Assembly (NCBI RefSeq): GCF_007556685.1
Contig: NZ_VJON01000024.1
Span: forward strand, 1-41,318
Source: Tepidimonas charontis
GTDB lineage: Bacteria; Pseudomonadota; Gammaproteobacteria; Burkholderiales; Burkholderiaceae_C
DNA: 41,318 nucleotides
Direction: 5' to 3'
Part shown: in pieces, positions 29,215 to 41,318 of the stretch
Layout of the letters: every line of letters starts with the position of its first letter
How positions within the stretch are numbered: position 1 is the stretch's first letter
Translations under genes and position numbers: made by a program
Notes under the pieces: model-generated
What the model was told of the DNA's origin: nothing
Database searches by the model: none
What the model saw: only the letters and a program-made list of their open reading frames with translations

Positions 29215-30192
29215 TCACGGCGCGGGTGTGACCGAGCCGACTGTGTCGGGCCCGCTGAGCCGCAGGCGGCTGTGAAATTGCCGTCGCTGGCCGGTGATGG
29301 GGTCGTCGAAGGCGATGGCCTGGGCCAGCAGTTGCAACGGTGTCGCGTAGTCCGGGGGATCGTCCGGCCCGATGCGCACCACTGGATACCACGGGTCACC
29401 GACGATGGGCAGGCCCAGGGCGCACAGGTGGACGCGCAGCTGGTGACGCTTGCCGGTGACGGGGCGCAGCCGGTAGCGCGCCCAGCGCCCCTGCGGGCCC
29501 AGACGCTGCAGGGGTTCGATCCAGGTTTCGCTGTTGGGTGGCAGCCCCTCCTCGGGGGCGGCCTCGCGCATGCGAAAGAAGGCGTGCTCGTCTTCGCGCA
29601 GGTGGCTGAGGCGGCGCTGCGGCCAGGGCAGATCGTCGCGCCAGGGGGCGATGGCTTCGTAGATTTTTTCCACGCGCCGCTGGCGAAACAGGCGCTGGTA
29701 GGCGTCGCGCTCGGCGGCGCGCACGCTCAGCACCACGAGCCCTGCGGTGTCGCGGTCGATGCGGTGCAGCGGGCTGAGTTCCGGCAGGTTTAGCGCGCGC
29801 CGCAGCCGCACCAGCAGGGTCTCGCGCACATAGCGCCCGCCGGGCGTCACGGGCAGGAAGTGTGGCTTGTCCACCACCACCAGGTGCGCGTCGCGAAACA
29901 ACACCTGTTCCTGGAAGGGAATCGGGGGCTCGTCCGGCAAGTTGCGCCAGTAATACACGCGCTGGCCATGCAGATAGGGGGCGTGTTCGTCGAGGGGGCG
30001 GCCGTCTTCGTCCAGTACCTGGCCGGCGCGCAGGCGCGCCAGCCACTGGGCGCGCGAGGCGCCGCGCAGCCGCTCGGCCAAAAAGTCCAGCAGGGTGGGC
30101 CACGGGCAGTGGCGCAGCCGCGGCAGGGCCACGCAGCTGGGCGCGACGCCGTCGCGCAGCGCCAAGGCCGGGTTTTTGGGCGGGCGGGCCAT
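29215..30192 (-). CDS. RluA-family pseudouridine synthase
   Basis: RNA-modifying enzyme of 325 aa. The catalytic motif HRIDRDTAGLVVLS contains the essential Asp (HRxDxxTxGL pattern), preceded by LVVVDKPHFLPVTPGG and followed by PVTGKRHQLRVHL, the RluA/RluC family blocks. An N-terminal part (about 40-90) looks like a divergent S4-like region. Target site cannot be told from sequence; this is not an exact match to RluA, C or D as I know them. ATG at 30192, 14 bases after ribD; likely co-transcribed. Confidence 0.9.
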   Translation of the reverse strand: MARPPKNPALALRDGVAPSCVALPRLRHCPWPTLLDFLAERLRGASRAQWLARLRAGQVLDEDGRPLDEHAPYLHGQRVYYWRNLPDEPPIPFQEQVLFRDAHLVVVDKPHFLPVTPGGRYVRETLLVRLRRALNLPELSPLHRIDRDTAGLVVLSVRAAERDAYQRLFRQRRVEKIYEAIAPWRDDLPWPQRRLSHLREDEHAFFRMREAAPEEGLPPNSETWIEPLQRLGPQGRWARYRLRPVTGKRHQLRVHLCALGLPIVGDPWYPVVRIGPDDPPDYATPLQLLAQAIAFDDPITGQRRQFHSRLRLSGPDTVGSVTPAP

Positions 30193-30206
30193 GGGGCGAG
30201 GGCGAC

Positions 30207-31406
30207 TCAGAGCACAGCGCTGGGTTCGACCAGCGCGGGGGTGCGGCCCGGCACGCGCGCCAGCACCCGTATGTCCGGGCCGACGCTGTGCACCGACACG
30301 AATGCGAGTGGCCAGCCGTCCTCCAGCCGCGTCAGCGGCCCCAAGGTCGTCAGGCCCGCGCCGGCGCCGAGCAGGCGCGGCGCCAGATACAGCAGCAGCT
30401 CGTCCACCCCGCCGGCGCGCCACCAGGAGGCGTTGAGTTCGGCGCCGGCTTCGATGTGCAGTTCGTTGACGTCGCGCGCAGCCAGGTCGGCCAGCACCGC
30501 AGCCAGATCGACCTTGGGGGGGCCACCCGGGGTTTTCGGGGGGCCGGGGCGGTCCACGATGGTCACCCCCATCGCCTGCAGGGCATCGCGCTTGGTGCGC
30601 TGCGCGGCGCTGGGGTGGGCGCCCAGCGCGGTGTAGAGCAGCGCCGCCCCAGGCGGCTGCAGAATGCGCGCCGTCGGGTCGATGTCGAGCGCGGAGTCCA
30701 GCACCACGCGCAGCGGCTGGCGCGCGCTGGGCACCAGGCGCACGTCCAGGCGCGGATCATCACGGCGCACGGTGCCGATGCCGGTCAGAAGCGCGCCGGC
30801 GCGGCGCCGCCAGGCGTGCCCGTCGGCGCGGGCCGCCTCCTCCGTGATCCACTGGCTGACGCCGTTGGGCAGGGCCGTGATGCCGTCCAGCGACGCGGCG
30901 ATCTTCATGCGCACCCAGGGCCGTCCGTGGCGCATGCGTTGCCAAAAACCGATGTTGCGCTCGCGTGTGGCCAGCGCGGCCGGATGATCGGTGGGCAGTA
31001 CCTGCACGTCGATGCCGGCGGCGCGCAGGCGCTGCACGCCGGCGCCGGCCACGCGCGGATTGGGGTCGATGGCGGCGATGACGACGCGCTCGACGCCAGC
31101 GGCGATGAGGGCATCACAGCACGGTGGCGTGCGCCCGTGGTGGCTGCAGGGCTCCAGCGTCACCCAGACGGTGGCGCCGCGCGTGTCGGCGCCGGCAGCC
31201 TGGGCGGCGCGCAGGGCCATGATTTCGGCGTGCGCGTCGCCCGCGGCTTGGGTGTGGCCGTCGAAGCAGCGGCCATCGCGCGTGCGCAGCCGAGCGGCTA
31301 CGCGCGGGTTGGGGTCGGACAGGCCCTCGGCGTGCTGGGCGAGCGCGTCGAGCTGCGCCCACCAAGCGGCATCGGTGGCTTCGGTCTCAGGTGGGCAGGG
31401 AGTCAT
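30207..31406 (-). CDS. ribD: bifunctional riboflavin deaminase/reductase RibD
   Basis: Second and third steps of riboflavin synthesis from GTP: deamination of the pyrimidine, then NADPH-dependent reduction of the ribosyl group. The 399-aa product has the zinc site His59-A-E61 (AHAEIMAL), Cys87 ([11 protein letters not shown]) and Cys96, then a DHFR-like reductase domain from about 160 ([25 protein letters not shown]). ATG at 31406 is used; a GTG one codon earlier is possible. It overlaps the trmB 3' end by 20 bases. Confidence 0.97.
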   Translation of the reverse strand: MTPCPPETEATDAAWWAQLDALAQHAEGLSDPNPRVAARLRTRDGRCFDGHTQAAGDAHAEIMALRAAQAAGADTRGATVWVTLEPCSHHGRTPPCCDALIAAGVERVVIAAIDPNPRVAGAGVQRLRAAGIDVQVLPTDHPAALATRERNIGFWQRMRHGRPWVRMKIAASLDGITALPNGVSQWITEEAARADGHAWRRRAGALLTGIGTVRRDDPRLDVRLVPSARQPLRVVLDSALDIDPTARILQPPGAALLYTALGAHPSAAQRTKRDALQAMGVTIVDRPGPPKTPGGPPKVDLAAVLADLAARDVNELHIEAGAELNASWWRAGGVDELLLYLAPRLLGAGAGLTTLGPLTRLEDGWPLAFVSVHSVGPDIRVLARVPGRTPALVEPSAVL

Positions 31407-32172
31407 CACAGCGCCGAAAAATCAGGTCCCACACACCATGGCCCAGGCGTAGGCCGCGCTGCTCGAATTTGGTGGGGGGCCGGTACGCGGGACGCGGTGC
31501 ATAGCCACCCAGCGCGGGATCGGTGCTGGCGTTGACCAGCAGCGGTTCGGCCGTGAGCACCTGCAACATCTGCTCGGCATAGGGCTGCCAGTCGGTGGCC
31601 AGGTGCACATACGCTCCCGGCTTGAGACAGCTGGCCAGCAGCGCCACGAACGGCGCCTGGATCAGACGCCGCTTGTGGTGGCGTTTTTTGTGCCAGGGGT
31701 CCGGAAAGAAGATATGCACGCCATCGAGCCCGCGCTCGGGATGCGTGGCCGACCACGCTGGCAGCATGTGCTGCAGCACTTCCACCGCGTCGTGCTGGAC
31801 GATGCGGATGTTGGTCAGCCCCAGCTCGCCGATGCGCTTGAGCAGCGCGCCCACGCCGGGCTCGTGCACTTCGCAGCACAAAAAATTCTCGTCTGGTCGC
31901 AGGCGCGCGATGTGCGCCGTGGCTTCACCCATGCCAAAGCCGATCTCCAGCACCAGCGGTGCGCGCCGGCCGAAAGCCGCTTCGGCGTCCAGCGGCGCGG
32001 GCGCAAAGGGCAGCACGAAGCGCGGCCCCAGCGCCGCCAGTGCTTTGGCTTGGCCAGTGGTGGTGCGCCCGGCGCGGCGCACGAAGCTGCGCACGGTCTT
32101 CGGGTAGGGCACGTCGGCGGGCGCGGCGCCCGGTTGGGACACTGTGGGAGGGGAGGTGTTGGAAACCGTCAC
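31387..32172 (-). CDS. trmB: tRNA (guanine-N7-)-methyltransferase
   Basis: Makes m7G46 in tRNA. The 261-aa product has the SAM-binding [11 protein letters not shown], the [18 protein letters not shown] block with the catalytic Asp, and [11 protein letters not shown] near the C-terminus. The start is GTG at 32172, whose GTGA overlaps the gluQ stop (32169-32172); no ATG gives a family-length protein. A TACAAT hexamer lies 7 nt before this GTG, within the last gluQ codons, so an internal promoter giving a leaderless mRNA is possible. Confidence 0.95.
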   Translation of the reverse strand: MTVSNTSPPTVSQPGAAPADVPYPKTVRSFVRRAGRTTTGQAKALAALGPRFVLPFAPAPLDAEAAFGRRAPLVLEIGFGMGEATAHIARLRPDENFLCCEVHEPGVGALLKRIGELGLTNIRIVQHDAVEVLQHMLPAWSATHPERGLDGVHIFFPDPWHKKRHHKRRLIQAPFVALLASCLKPGAYVHLATDWQPYAEQMLQVLTAEPLLVNASTDPALGGYAPRPAYRPPTKFEQRGLRLGHGVWDLIFRRCDDSLPT

Positions 32173-33134
32173 GGGTCCGATTGTAGAGAGCGCGCCGGGC
32201 CGCCGTCGGCGGCGCGGCGGGGTGCGCTGTCGGGCAGGCGCCAGCGCTGACCCCAGGCCTCGATCCAGCTGTGCAGGGTCGCTTGCAGCGTGGGTCGCGG
32301 CGGCGGCAAGTCCAGCACGGTGGCGGCGGCGGCCAGAGCCGCCAGCGGGTCGCGCACATCCAGCGGCTGCGCCCCGTTTTGCTTGGACAGTTTTTCGCCA
32401 TTGGGCCCGAGCACCAACGGGGTGTGCAGGTAGCGCGGCGTCGGCAGGCTCAGCGCGTGTTGCAGCACGATCTGGCGCGCGGTGTTGTCGGCCAGGTCTT
32501 CGCCGCGCACCACGTCGGTGACGCCTTGCGCGCCATCGTCCACCACCACTGCCAGCTGGTAGGCCCACAGGCCATCGGCGCGCTTGAGCACGAAGTCGCC
32601 CACTGCGCAGGCCACGTCTTGCGCCTGCGCGCCCAAGCGGCGGTCGTGCCAGTGCAGCGGCACGGGCAGATCCAACGCGGCGACGATACGGCCGACGTGT
32701 AGCCGCCAGGCGCGCGCGGGCCGCCCCCGCAGGCCCCCCTGTTCGGGGCGGCAGGTGCCCGGGTAGGGCAGGGCCTGGTGGCGCGTGCGTGGCATCCCGC
32801 GCGCTCGCCACGCCGCTTCGATATCCTGGCGGGTGCAGGCGCAGGGGTAGGCCCAGCCGGCGTCGATGAGGCGTTGCAGCGCCTCGGCGTAAGCGCCGTT
32901 GCGTGCCGACTGGTGCCACACTGGCGCATCGGGTCTGAGCCCACAGGCGGCCAACTGGGCCAGGATCTGGGCGTCCGCACCGGTGATGCAGCGTGGGCGG
33001 TCCACGTCTTCGATGCGCACCAGCCAAGTGCCATCGTGCGCGCGCGCATCCAGCCAGCTGGCCAGCGCCGCGACCAGCGAGCCGGCGTGCAGCAAGCCCG
33101 TGGGCGAGGGGGCGAAGCGACCGCGATACACCAT
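32169..33134 (-). CDS. gluQ: glutamyl-Q tRNA(Asp) synthetase
   Basis: GluRS-like enzyme lacking the anticodon domain that attaches Glu to queuosine of tRNA(Asp). The 321-aa product has the HIGH-type motif [12 protein letters not shown] (9-20), the zinc ligands C98-x-C100 and C128, and the KMSKS-type EKLSKQ (247-252). Somewhat longer than the usual 300 residues because of a C-terminal Arg/Ala tail. The ATG at 33134 is preferred as it opens directly with the [10 protein letters not shown] block. Overlaps trmB by 4 bp; follows the FAD oxidoreductase after 17 bp. Confidence 0.94.
   Translation of the reverse strand: MVYRGRFAPSPTGLLHAGSLVAALASWLDARAHDGTWLVRIEDVDRPRCITGADAQILAQLAACGLRPDAPVWHQSARNGAYAEALQRLIDAGWAYPCACTRQDIEAAWRARGMPRTRHQALPYPGTCRPEQGGLRGRPARAWRLHVGRIVAALDLPVPLHWHDRRLGAQAQDVACAVGDFVLKRADGLWAYQLAVVVDDGAQGVTDVVRGEDLADNTARQIVLQHALSLPTPRYLHTPLVLGPNGEKLSKQNGAQPLDVRDPLAALAAAATVLDLPPPRPTLQATLHSWIEAWGQRWRLPDSAPRRAADGGPARSLQSDP
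32180..32185 (-). promoter_or_regulatory. candidate internal -10 before trmB
   Basis: CTACAAT on the minus strand, 7 nt before the trmB GTG and inside the gluQ 3' end. The sequence around it (CTACAATCGG) is repeated before pyrE and dnaE. No -35 consensus. Confidence 0.3.
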
Positions 33135-33151
33135 CGCCGCCAGGGAGCCGT

Positions 33152-34291
33152 TCAGAGAGCGCGTCCGGTTTCGAGTACGCTCAACGCCAGCTCCAGGCCC
33201 GACAAAAAGGCGTGTTCGACCCGGTGGCCCAGACACCAATCGCCGCACAGGCCCAGCCCGCTTGGCGCATCCCACAGGCAGGGCTCACCCAATGGGCGCT
33301 GGGTTTGCGCGTAGCGCCAGCGGTGGGCCACCGCGTGTTCGGGTGTGGCGGCGATGCCGGTGAGATCGGCGAAAGCACGCAGCAGCTTGGCGGTGACGCG
33401 CTGCGGGTCGTCTTCCAGATGGTCGGCCGACCAGGACGGGGCTGCCTGCACGACCCAGCGCGCCACCGCGCCGCGTTCCGGTTTACTGGTTTCGCGCGCC
33501 ACCCAGGCGATGCGGTGATGATCGCTGCGCGCGGCATCCCAGGGCGGACCCCAATCGGGCGTCTGCGGGGCCTGGGGCCAAGCCAGCATCAGCGTCCAGC
33601 ACGGCGCCACCCGCACTTCGTCCTGCAGCCGCTCCTGCCACGCGGCGGCCACGGCGCTGGCGTGCAGCAGGGCGGCGGCCTGCGGATGCGGCAACGCCAG
33701 CAGCACGGCATCGAAGCCGCCGTGCACGGGTGGGGTGTCGTCGCTGGCGCGCACATGCAGCTGCCAGCGGCGCGGCGTCAGTGCATCGGGTTGTAGCGCC
33801 AGCACCTCGGCTGACCACCAGCAGCGCTGCCCTTTGCCTTGTTCCAGATCTTGCGCCCAGTATTTGACCAAGGCGCTCATGCCCGGCACTGCCACCCAGC
33901 GGGTTTCGCCGCCGGGCGGCGGGCTGACCAGGTGTTGGCCCTCGGCATCGAGCACGCGCACCCGGCGCGCCACCCAGGGCTGTACGGGCGCCGCGGTGGC
34001 GCGCAGCGCGTGCGCAAAGCGTTCGTCGCGCACGGTGAAAAATTGCGCGCCGTGGTCGAAGCCGCCAAATGGCGTGCGGCGGGTGGCCATGCGGCCGCCG
34101 GGACCGCGCGACTTGTCGAACACACTCACCTGCCAGCCGGCTTGGGCCAAGGTGCGCGCGGCGGTGATGCCCGCGATGCCAGCGCCAACGATGGCCACCC
34201 GCCCCGGGGCAGTGGTGATGGGACGGGGCGCGGGGCGGGTGTGGCGGCGCGGGCGCGCGACCTCGGCAGGGGGGCGGGGTGGACGGGGCAT
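33152..34291 (-). CDS. renalase-like NAD(P)/FAD-dependent oxidoreductase
   Basis: Flavoprotein of about 379 aa. The FAD-binding Rossmann motif [21 protein letters not shown] is followed by the amine-oxidase/renalase pattern [15 protein letters not shown] and [12 protein letters not shown]; the C-terminal [17 protein letters not shown] is the second FAD block. The substrate is unknown; bacterial renalase relatives oxidise isomeric dihydro-nicotinamides. With the ATG at 34291 there is a 30-residue Pro/Arg-rich leader that looks non-coding, so translation may start nearer the Rossmann motif. First gene after the lysR-type gene (38 bases) and ahead of gluQ. Confidence 0.85.
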   Translation of the reverse strand: MPRPPRPPAEVARPRRHTRPAPRPITTAPGRVAIVGAGIAGITAARTLAQAGWQVSVFDKSRGPGGRMATRRTPFGGFDHGAQFFTVRDERFAHALRATAAPVQPWVARRVRVLDAEGQHLVSPPPGGETRWVAVPGMSALVKYWAQDLEQGKGQRCWWSAEVLALQPDALTPRRWQLHVRASDDTPPVHGGFDAVLLALPHPQAAALLHASAVAAAWQERLQDEVRVAPCWTLMLAWPQAPQTPDWGPPWDAARSDHHRIAWVARETSKPERGAVARWVVQAAPSWSADHLEDDPQRVTAKLLRAFADLTGIAATPEHAVAHRWRYAQTQRPLGEPCLWDAPSGLGLCGDWCLGHRVEHAFLSGLELALSVLETGRAL

Positions 34292-34329
34292 GGATGACGG
34301 CAACAAAACCAGGCGAGTCGGACGGCGCC

Positions 34330-35421
34330 TCACGAACCGGAATCTAGCAGAGTGGCGGTGGGCAGCGGCCGCGGGCAATGCATCAACAGGGCTTGGCGTG
34401 TGCGCGGCTGCGCCAGTTGCTGCAGCCACCAGCGCAGGGCGCGTCCGGCACCTTGGGGGCTGGCGGTGTCGGCGCGCCACGCGTAGCCGGTGCGGGCGGT
34501 GCGCGCCGGCAGCGTGGTGGGGCAGGCCACCAGCCGGCCCGCGTCCAGATACGGTTGAACCAGCGGCCGCGGCAGCCAGCCGCAGCCCAGACCGCGCAGC
34601 TGTGCCTGCAGCTTCATCTCCATGGTCGGCACGGTCAGGACGTCCTGCCCCGGCTGCAGTCCCAGCGTCAGACCGCCGTCGGGGGCGCTGTCGGCTACCG
34701 CGACGATGCGGTGCCCGCGAATGTCGTCTGGTGTCAGCGGCGGCTGCTGCTTGGCCAGCGGATGGTGGGGGGCGACGACGAACTCGAACGTCACCTCGCC
34801 CAGCGTGTGCAGCCGTACCTGGGCCGGCGGTACCGCATCGAGCGTGACGCCCAGGGCCAGATCGGCCTGCCCGCGCAACAGCGCGTGCAAGGTGCCCGAC
34901 AGGGTTTCGCTGCGCAGGCGCAGGCGCGTTGGCGCTCCCAGTCCGTAGAAGGCTTCGCACAGCTCCAGCAGGGTACGGGCGTCGATGACGGCGTCGGCGG
35001 CGATCGTCAGCTCGGCCTCCCAGCCGGTGGCGATGCGGCGCACGCGCTGCGCCAGGGCGTCCCATTCGCGCAGCAGATGTGCGCTACCGGCCAGCAAGGC
35101 CGCGCCTGCCGGGGTGAGCTGGGCGCGGCGCGCGCGGCGATCGAACAGCAGCACATCCAGCGCTTCTTCGATTTGGCGCACGCGGTAGGTGAGCGCGCTG
35201 GGCACCACGCCCAGGGCGCGCGCCGCAGCCGCAAAACTGCCGTGCTGCGCCACCGCGGCCAGCCAGGCCAGCTGCTGCGGACCCAGCGCGGCGCGCGTCG
35301 CCTCGCCCGCGCCGGCCGCCGGCTGCGGCTCCGCGGCCGCTGGGTTCGCACTGGCGCGGGAGGTCACCGCGCGTACGCGGGCCGCAGCGCGACGGTCGGA
35401 GGAGGGGCGCAGGCGTGGCAT
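34330..35421 (-). CDS. LysR-type transcriptional regulator
   Basis: Transcription factor of up to 363 aa. The winged helix-turn-helix (LAWLAAVAQHGSFAAAARAL...SALTYRVRQIEEAL) starts only at about residue 50, so the first 45 Arg/Ala-rich residues exceed the family norm and the true start may be further in; no better start codon with a clear ribosome site was found. The effector domain (about 135-330) is complete. The divergent pirin and flavodoxin-type genes and a T-N11-A dyad between them suggest control of those genes; the ligand is unknown. Confidence 0.93.
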   Translation of the reverse strand: MPRLRPSSDRRAAARVRAVTSRASANPAAAEPQPAAGAGEATRAALGPQQLAWLAAVAQHGSFAAAARALGVVPSALTYRVRQIEEALDVLLFDRRARRAQLTPAGAALLAGSAHLLREWDALAQRVRRIATGWEAELTIAADAVIDARTLLELCEAFYGLGAPTRLRLRSETLSGTLHALLRGQADLALGVTLDAVPPAQVRLHTLGEVTFEFVVAPHHPLAKQQPPLTPDDIRGHRIVAVADSAPDGGLTLGLQPGQDVLTVPTMEMKLQAQLRGLGCGWLPRPLVQPYLDAGRLVACPTTLPARTARTGYAWRADTASPQGAGRALRWWLQQLAQPRTRQALLMHCPRPLPTATLLDSGS

Positions 35422-35455
35422 GGGTCTTTATTTTGTTGCAAGTAGCCAGCCTATT

Positions 35456-35470
35456 TTCAAAAAAATTGAA
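35456..35470. promoter_or_regulatory. LysR-type operator (T-N11-A dyad) between lysR gene and pirin
   Basis: TTCAA-AAAAA-TTGAA is a perfect 5-5-5 dyad and contains the LysR-family T-N11-A pattern (TCAA-N5-TTGA). It lies in the 133-base divergent gap (35422-35554), about 35 bases from the regulator start and 85 from the pirin start, where autoregulatory LysR sites usually sit. A TACAGT hexamer at 35515-35520 could be a pirin -10. Confidence 0.55.
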
Positions 35471-35554
35471 TACCGACGTCAATCTCTCGCCACCCTCGGC
35501 AGCGGCGACGCCGCTACAGTGGTCGCCAGTGACGAGCACGCCAGGAGACGCCCC

Positions 35555-36304
35555 ATGATTTTTCGACGTGCCAGCGCCGAACGCGGCTGGGCCGACCACG
35601 GCTGGCTGCAGACGCGCCATTCGTTTTCATTCGCGGATTACGTCGACCCGCGCTACATGGGCTGGGGCAATTTGCGCGTCATCAACGAAGACGTGATCGC
35701 CCCCGGCACCGGTTTCGGCATGCATGGGCACCGCGACATGGAGATCGTGACCTACGTGCTGGACGGCGAGCTGTGGCACCGCGACAGCCTGGGCCACGTC
35801 GCCGCCATCCATGCCGGCGAGGTGCAGCGCATGAGCGCCGGCAGCGGCGTGCGCCACAGTGAATTCAGCGGCACGCAGGGGCCGACGCACCTGCTGCAAA
35901 TCTGGGTGCACCCCACGGCACCCGGCGGCGCACCCAGTTATGAGCAAACCGCATTCGATCCGGCCGCCAAACGCGCGCGTTTGTTGCCGATTGCCGTCCC
36001 CGTCGACCAGGTGGCCGCGGTGGCCGCTCACGGCCCGCGTCCAGTGGGGTGGCGCGCCGACGCCGTGCTGTACGCCGGCTGCTTCGACGGCAGCGGCGAG
36101 GCCGCCACCCACACGCTGGCCCCTGGCCGACTGGCCTACGTGCACGTGGTGCGTGGGTCAGTGGCCATCAACGGTGCCCGCTTCGACGCCGGCGACGCCG
36201 CCCTGGTGCAAGAGGAATCGGCCCTACACCTGACCGACGGGCACGAGGCCGAGGTGCTGCTGTTCGACCTGGCGCCCGCCGCGCCGCTTGCCGAGCGCCT
36301 GTGA
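35555..36304 (+). CDS. pirin-family protein
   Basis: Bicupin of 249 aa. Metal ligands His57, His59 (GMHGHRDME), His101 and Glu103 (VRHSEF) of the N-terminal cupin are all present, as in pirins with quercetinase-type or redox-sensing roles. The C-terminal cupin lacks such ligands, as usual. A strong ribosome site (AGGAG, 8 nt before ATG) is present. Divergent from a LysR regulator and followed by a flavodoxin-type gene after 85 bases; this grouping points to quinone or oxidative-stress response, by inference. Confidence 0.94.
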   Translation: MIFRRASAERGWADHGWLQTRHSFSFADYVDPRYMGWGNLRVINEDVIAPGTGFGMHGHRDMEIVTYVLDGELWHRDSLGHVAAIHAGEVQRMSAGSGVRHSEFSGTQGPTHLLQIWVHPTAPGGAPSYEQTAFDPAAKRARLLPIAVPVDQVAAVAAHGPRPVGWRADAVLYAGCFDGSGEAATHTLAPGRLAYVHVVRGSVAINGARFDAGDAALVQEESALHLTDGHEAEVLLFDLAPAAPLAERL

Positions 36305-36338
36305 CCCCGCCGGCTGCCCTCGCGACCGTATTTTTCCG

Positions 36339-36355
36339 TCGTTCGATCCGAACGA
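36339..36355. promoter_or_regulatory. perfect 7-3-7 palindrome before the flavodoxin-type gene
   Basis: TCGTTCG-ATC-CGAACGA lies 34 bases before the ATG at 36390 in the pirin-flavodoxin gap. It is not followed by a T-run on the plus strand (ATTTCGTC), so an operator or an mRNA stem is as likely as a terminator. Confidence 0.35.
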
Positions 36356-36389
36356 TTTCGTCAACCCCACCTTCAGCAAGGAGTCCATC

Positions 36390-36944
36390 ATGCCCCACAT
36401 CGTCGTCGTTTATCACTCGGGCTACGGCCACACCCAGCGCATGGCGCAGGCGGTGGCCGAGGGTGCCAACGCACAGCTGATCGCCATCGACGCCGACGGC
36501 AACCTGCCCGATGGCGGCTGGGAGGCGCTGGATGCGGCCGATGCCATCATCCTGGGCAGCCCCACCTACATGGGCAGTGTGAGCTGGCAGTTCAAAAAAT
36601 TCGCCGACGCCTCCAGCAAGGCGTGGTTCGTGCAAAAGTGGAAAGACAAGGTCTTTGCGGGCTTTACCAACAGCGCCACGATGAACGGCGACAAACTCTC
36701 GACTCTGCACTATCTGTTCACCCTGGCGATGCAGCACGGCGGCATCTGGGTGGGCACCGGCCTGATGCCGAGCAACACCAAGGCCGCGCAGCGCAACGAC
36801 GTCAACTATGTCGGCTCGTCGGCCGGCGCGATGGCCACCACGCCGGCGGACGCCAGCGCTCAGGAGATGCTGCCGGGCGACTTGGAGACGGCGCGCCAAT
36901 TCGGCCAGCGCGTAGCGCAGGTGACGGCGCGTCTGCGCGGCTGA
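36390..36944 (+). CDS. WrbA-like flavodoxin-family NAD(P)H oxidoreductase
   Basis: FMN-dependent enzyme of 184 aa. The phosphate loop YHSGYGHTQRMA (8-19), ILGSPTYMGSVSWQFKKFAD (about 54-73) and the GFTNSATMNGDKL/AMQHGG segments match the WrbA/flavodoxin fold group, whose members reduce quinones. AAGGAG lies 6 nt before the ATG. It follows pirin and is probably in the same LysR-linked group. Confidence 0.9.
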   Translation: MPHIVVVYHSGYGHTQRMAQAVAEGANAQLIAIDADGNLPDGGWEALDAADAIILGSPTYMGSVSWQFKKFADASSKAWFVQKWKDKVFAGFTNSATMNGDKLSTLHYLFTLAMQHGGIWVGTGLMPSNTKAAQRNDVNYVGSSAGAMATTPADASAQEMLPGDLETARQFGQRVAQVTARLRG

Positions 36945-37016
36945 CGGCCCGCGCGCGCCGGGCGCCGGCGAGGCCGGCGGCAGCCGCCGCGCCCAGGTCC
37001 GGCGCGATGCGCTGCC

Positions 37017-37022
37017 TACAAT
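37017..37022 (+). promoter_or_regulatory. candidate -10 directly before dnaE
   Basis: CTACAAT ends 7 nt before the dnaE ATG and no Shine-Dalgarno is visible, so transcription may start at the ATG itself. No -35 consensus at 17 bp. Confidence 0.35.
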
Positions 37023-37029
37023 CGGGCGC

Positions 37030-40596
<3,567 letters not shown>

Positions 40597-40647
40597 GCGG
40601 GGCCGCTGCGATGCGGCGCGCCAGTGGCGCAGTCGGCGGCGAGGCCC

Positions 40648-41283
40648 TCACTCCTGCGGCCGAAAGCCCAGGATCAAGGTCGGTGGCACGCGGCCGTTTT
40701 CGTCGCGCGGCAAACGTGCCGTGCGCTCGATGGCGCGCAGCACCGCTTCGTCCCAGGCACGGTGGCCGCTGGAAGTGAGCAAGCGACTGCTGACGATGGT
40801 ACCGTCGGGCAGGGTGCGGACCTCCACCTCGGCGCGCGGGTTGCCGGGTACCGTGTCGGTGAAGACGATGTGCGGTCGGATGTGCGCCACCAGCCGCCCC
40901 GCGTAGCTGGCCGATGGGGCGGCGTCGCGCTCGGCGCTGCCACGCGCCGTCGGCGCCCCGCTGGCGCCGGCCTGACCCAGGATGCGCTCCAGGTTGCGCT
41001 GGCGCTCGGCCTCCAATAGCGCTTGTTGCTGGCGCTCACGCTCGGCGCGCTCACGGGCGGCCTGCTGTTGCGCCAAGCGCTCGCGCGCCGCTTTTTCCTG
41101 CGCCGCCCGTGCCGCCTGCTCACGCGCCTGGCGTTCGCGTTCGGCTTGCTCGCGTGTGGCGCGTTCCCGCTGCGCGCGCTCGGTGGCCAAGCGCTGGGCG
41201 GCCTCGCGCTGGCGCTGCACATCTGGCTGCCGTTGCACGGCGATGTCGGCGTCGCGCGAGCTCGCTTCCCCACTGGGGGGCGG
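40648..41283 (-). CDS. tolA: TolA-like envelope protein, N-terminal part missing at contig end
   Basis: The visible C-terminal part has about 100 residues of Arg/Ala/Glu/Gln-rich helix (repeating ARERAERERQQQ-type units), typical of TolA domain II, and a C-terminal domain (SYAGRLVAHIRPHIVF...EVEVRTLPDGTIVSSRL...RAIERTARLPRDENGR) of the TolA/TonB C-terminal fold. TolA spans the periplasm and links TolQR to Pal/TolB for outer-membrane constriction. The N-terminal membrane anchor is absent: the reading frame runs into the fold-back repeat at 41284-41318, so the ATG at 41292 lies in artefactual sequence. tolB/pal and tolQR would be expected off the edge. Confidence 0.85.
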   Translation of the reverse strand, partial: PPPSGEASSRDADIAVQRQPDVQRQREAAQRLATERAQRERATREQAERERQAREQAARAAQEKAARERLAQQQAARERAERERQQQALLEAERQRNLERILGQAGASGAPTARGSAERDAAPSASYAGRLVAHIRPHIVFTDTVPGNPRAEVEVRTLPDGTIVSSRLLTSSGHRAWDEAVLRAIERTARLPRDENGRVPPTLILGFRPQE

Positions 41284-41318
41284 CGCCGACATCGCCGTGC
41301 AACGGCAGCCAGATGTGC
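41217..41318. repeat. terminal 35-bp perfect inverted repeat (fold-back)
   Basis: Bases 41217-41251 reappear as their exact reverse complement at 41284-41318, with a 32-base loop between. The right arm ends exactly at the last base of the window. Natural hairpins rarely coincide with a sequence end, so an assembly or library fold-back is the likeliest cause. It interrupts the tolA coding frame. Confidence 0.95.

Overview
The window is a GC-rich stretch of ordinary chromosome that most resembles Burkholderiales (Comamonadaceae-like). This rests on the mreBCD-mrdA cluster diverging from gatCAB, on ffh diverging from a CcsA-type gene followed by a PP0621-family gene and pilS/pilR, and on protein wording throughout; the genus is inference. 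It looks like a complete contig rather than an arbitrary slice. The left edge cuts into a gene start beside a decapitated transporter gene, and the right edge is a perfect 35-bp fold-back.

Layout. 1-367: left-edge gene start and the C-terminal stub of a TauE/SafE permease. 349-4839 (-): mreB-mreC-mreD-mrdA, cell elongation. 4960-8295 (+): gatCAB amidotransferase. 8326-10362 (-): DUF4124 protein, pyrE, crcB/fluC. 10523-12203 (-): an MNT/HEPN (MntA/HepT-type) toxin-antitoxin pair whose toxin gene overlaps a 5'-nucleotidase gene. 12353-21559 (-): type IV pilus region. It holds the PilS sensor, a second MNT/HEPN pair lying between pilS and pilR, the PilR sigma54 activator, and the major pilin pilA behind a consensus sigma54 promoter. 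After pilA come three genes that look like a pilin-modification set: a 110-aa unknown protein, a 995-aa TPR/GT41 glycosyltransferase and a TylF-type O-methyltransferase.

21531-23985: PP0621 protein and CcsA-like protein (-), diverging from ffh (+). 24230-25302 (+): CbiM-like membrane protein and a third MNT gene broken by an in-frame TAG. 25295-28600: folA (-) diverging from alaS (+). 28612-35421 (-): a packed run of LysR regulator, FAD oxidoreductase, gluQ, trmB, ribD, RluA-type pseudouridine synthase and a GDT1-type cation exporter. 35555-36944 (+): pirin and a flavodoxin-type protein, divergent from the LysR gene across a T-N11-A dyad. 37030-40596 (+): dnaE. 40648-41283 (-): tolA C-terminal part, cut by the contig end.

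Most genes are housekeeping. The parts that stand out are the pilin-modification locus (12.3-17.0 kb, locally AT-rich), the toxin-antitoxin pair sitting inside the PilS/PilR two-component operon, the nucleotidase coupled to a separate MNT/HEPN pair, and three nucleotidyltransferase modules within 14 kb. No tRNA, rRNA, CRISPR array or complete insertion sequence was seen.
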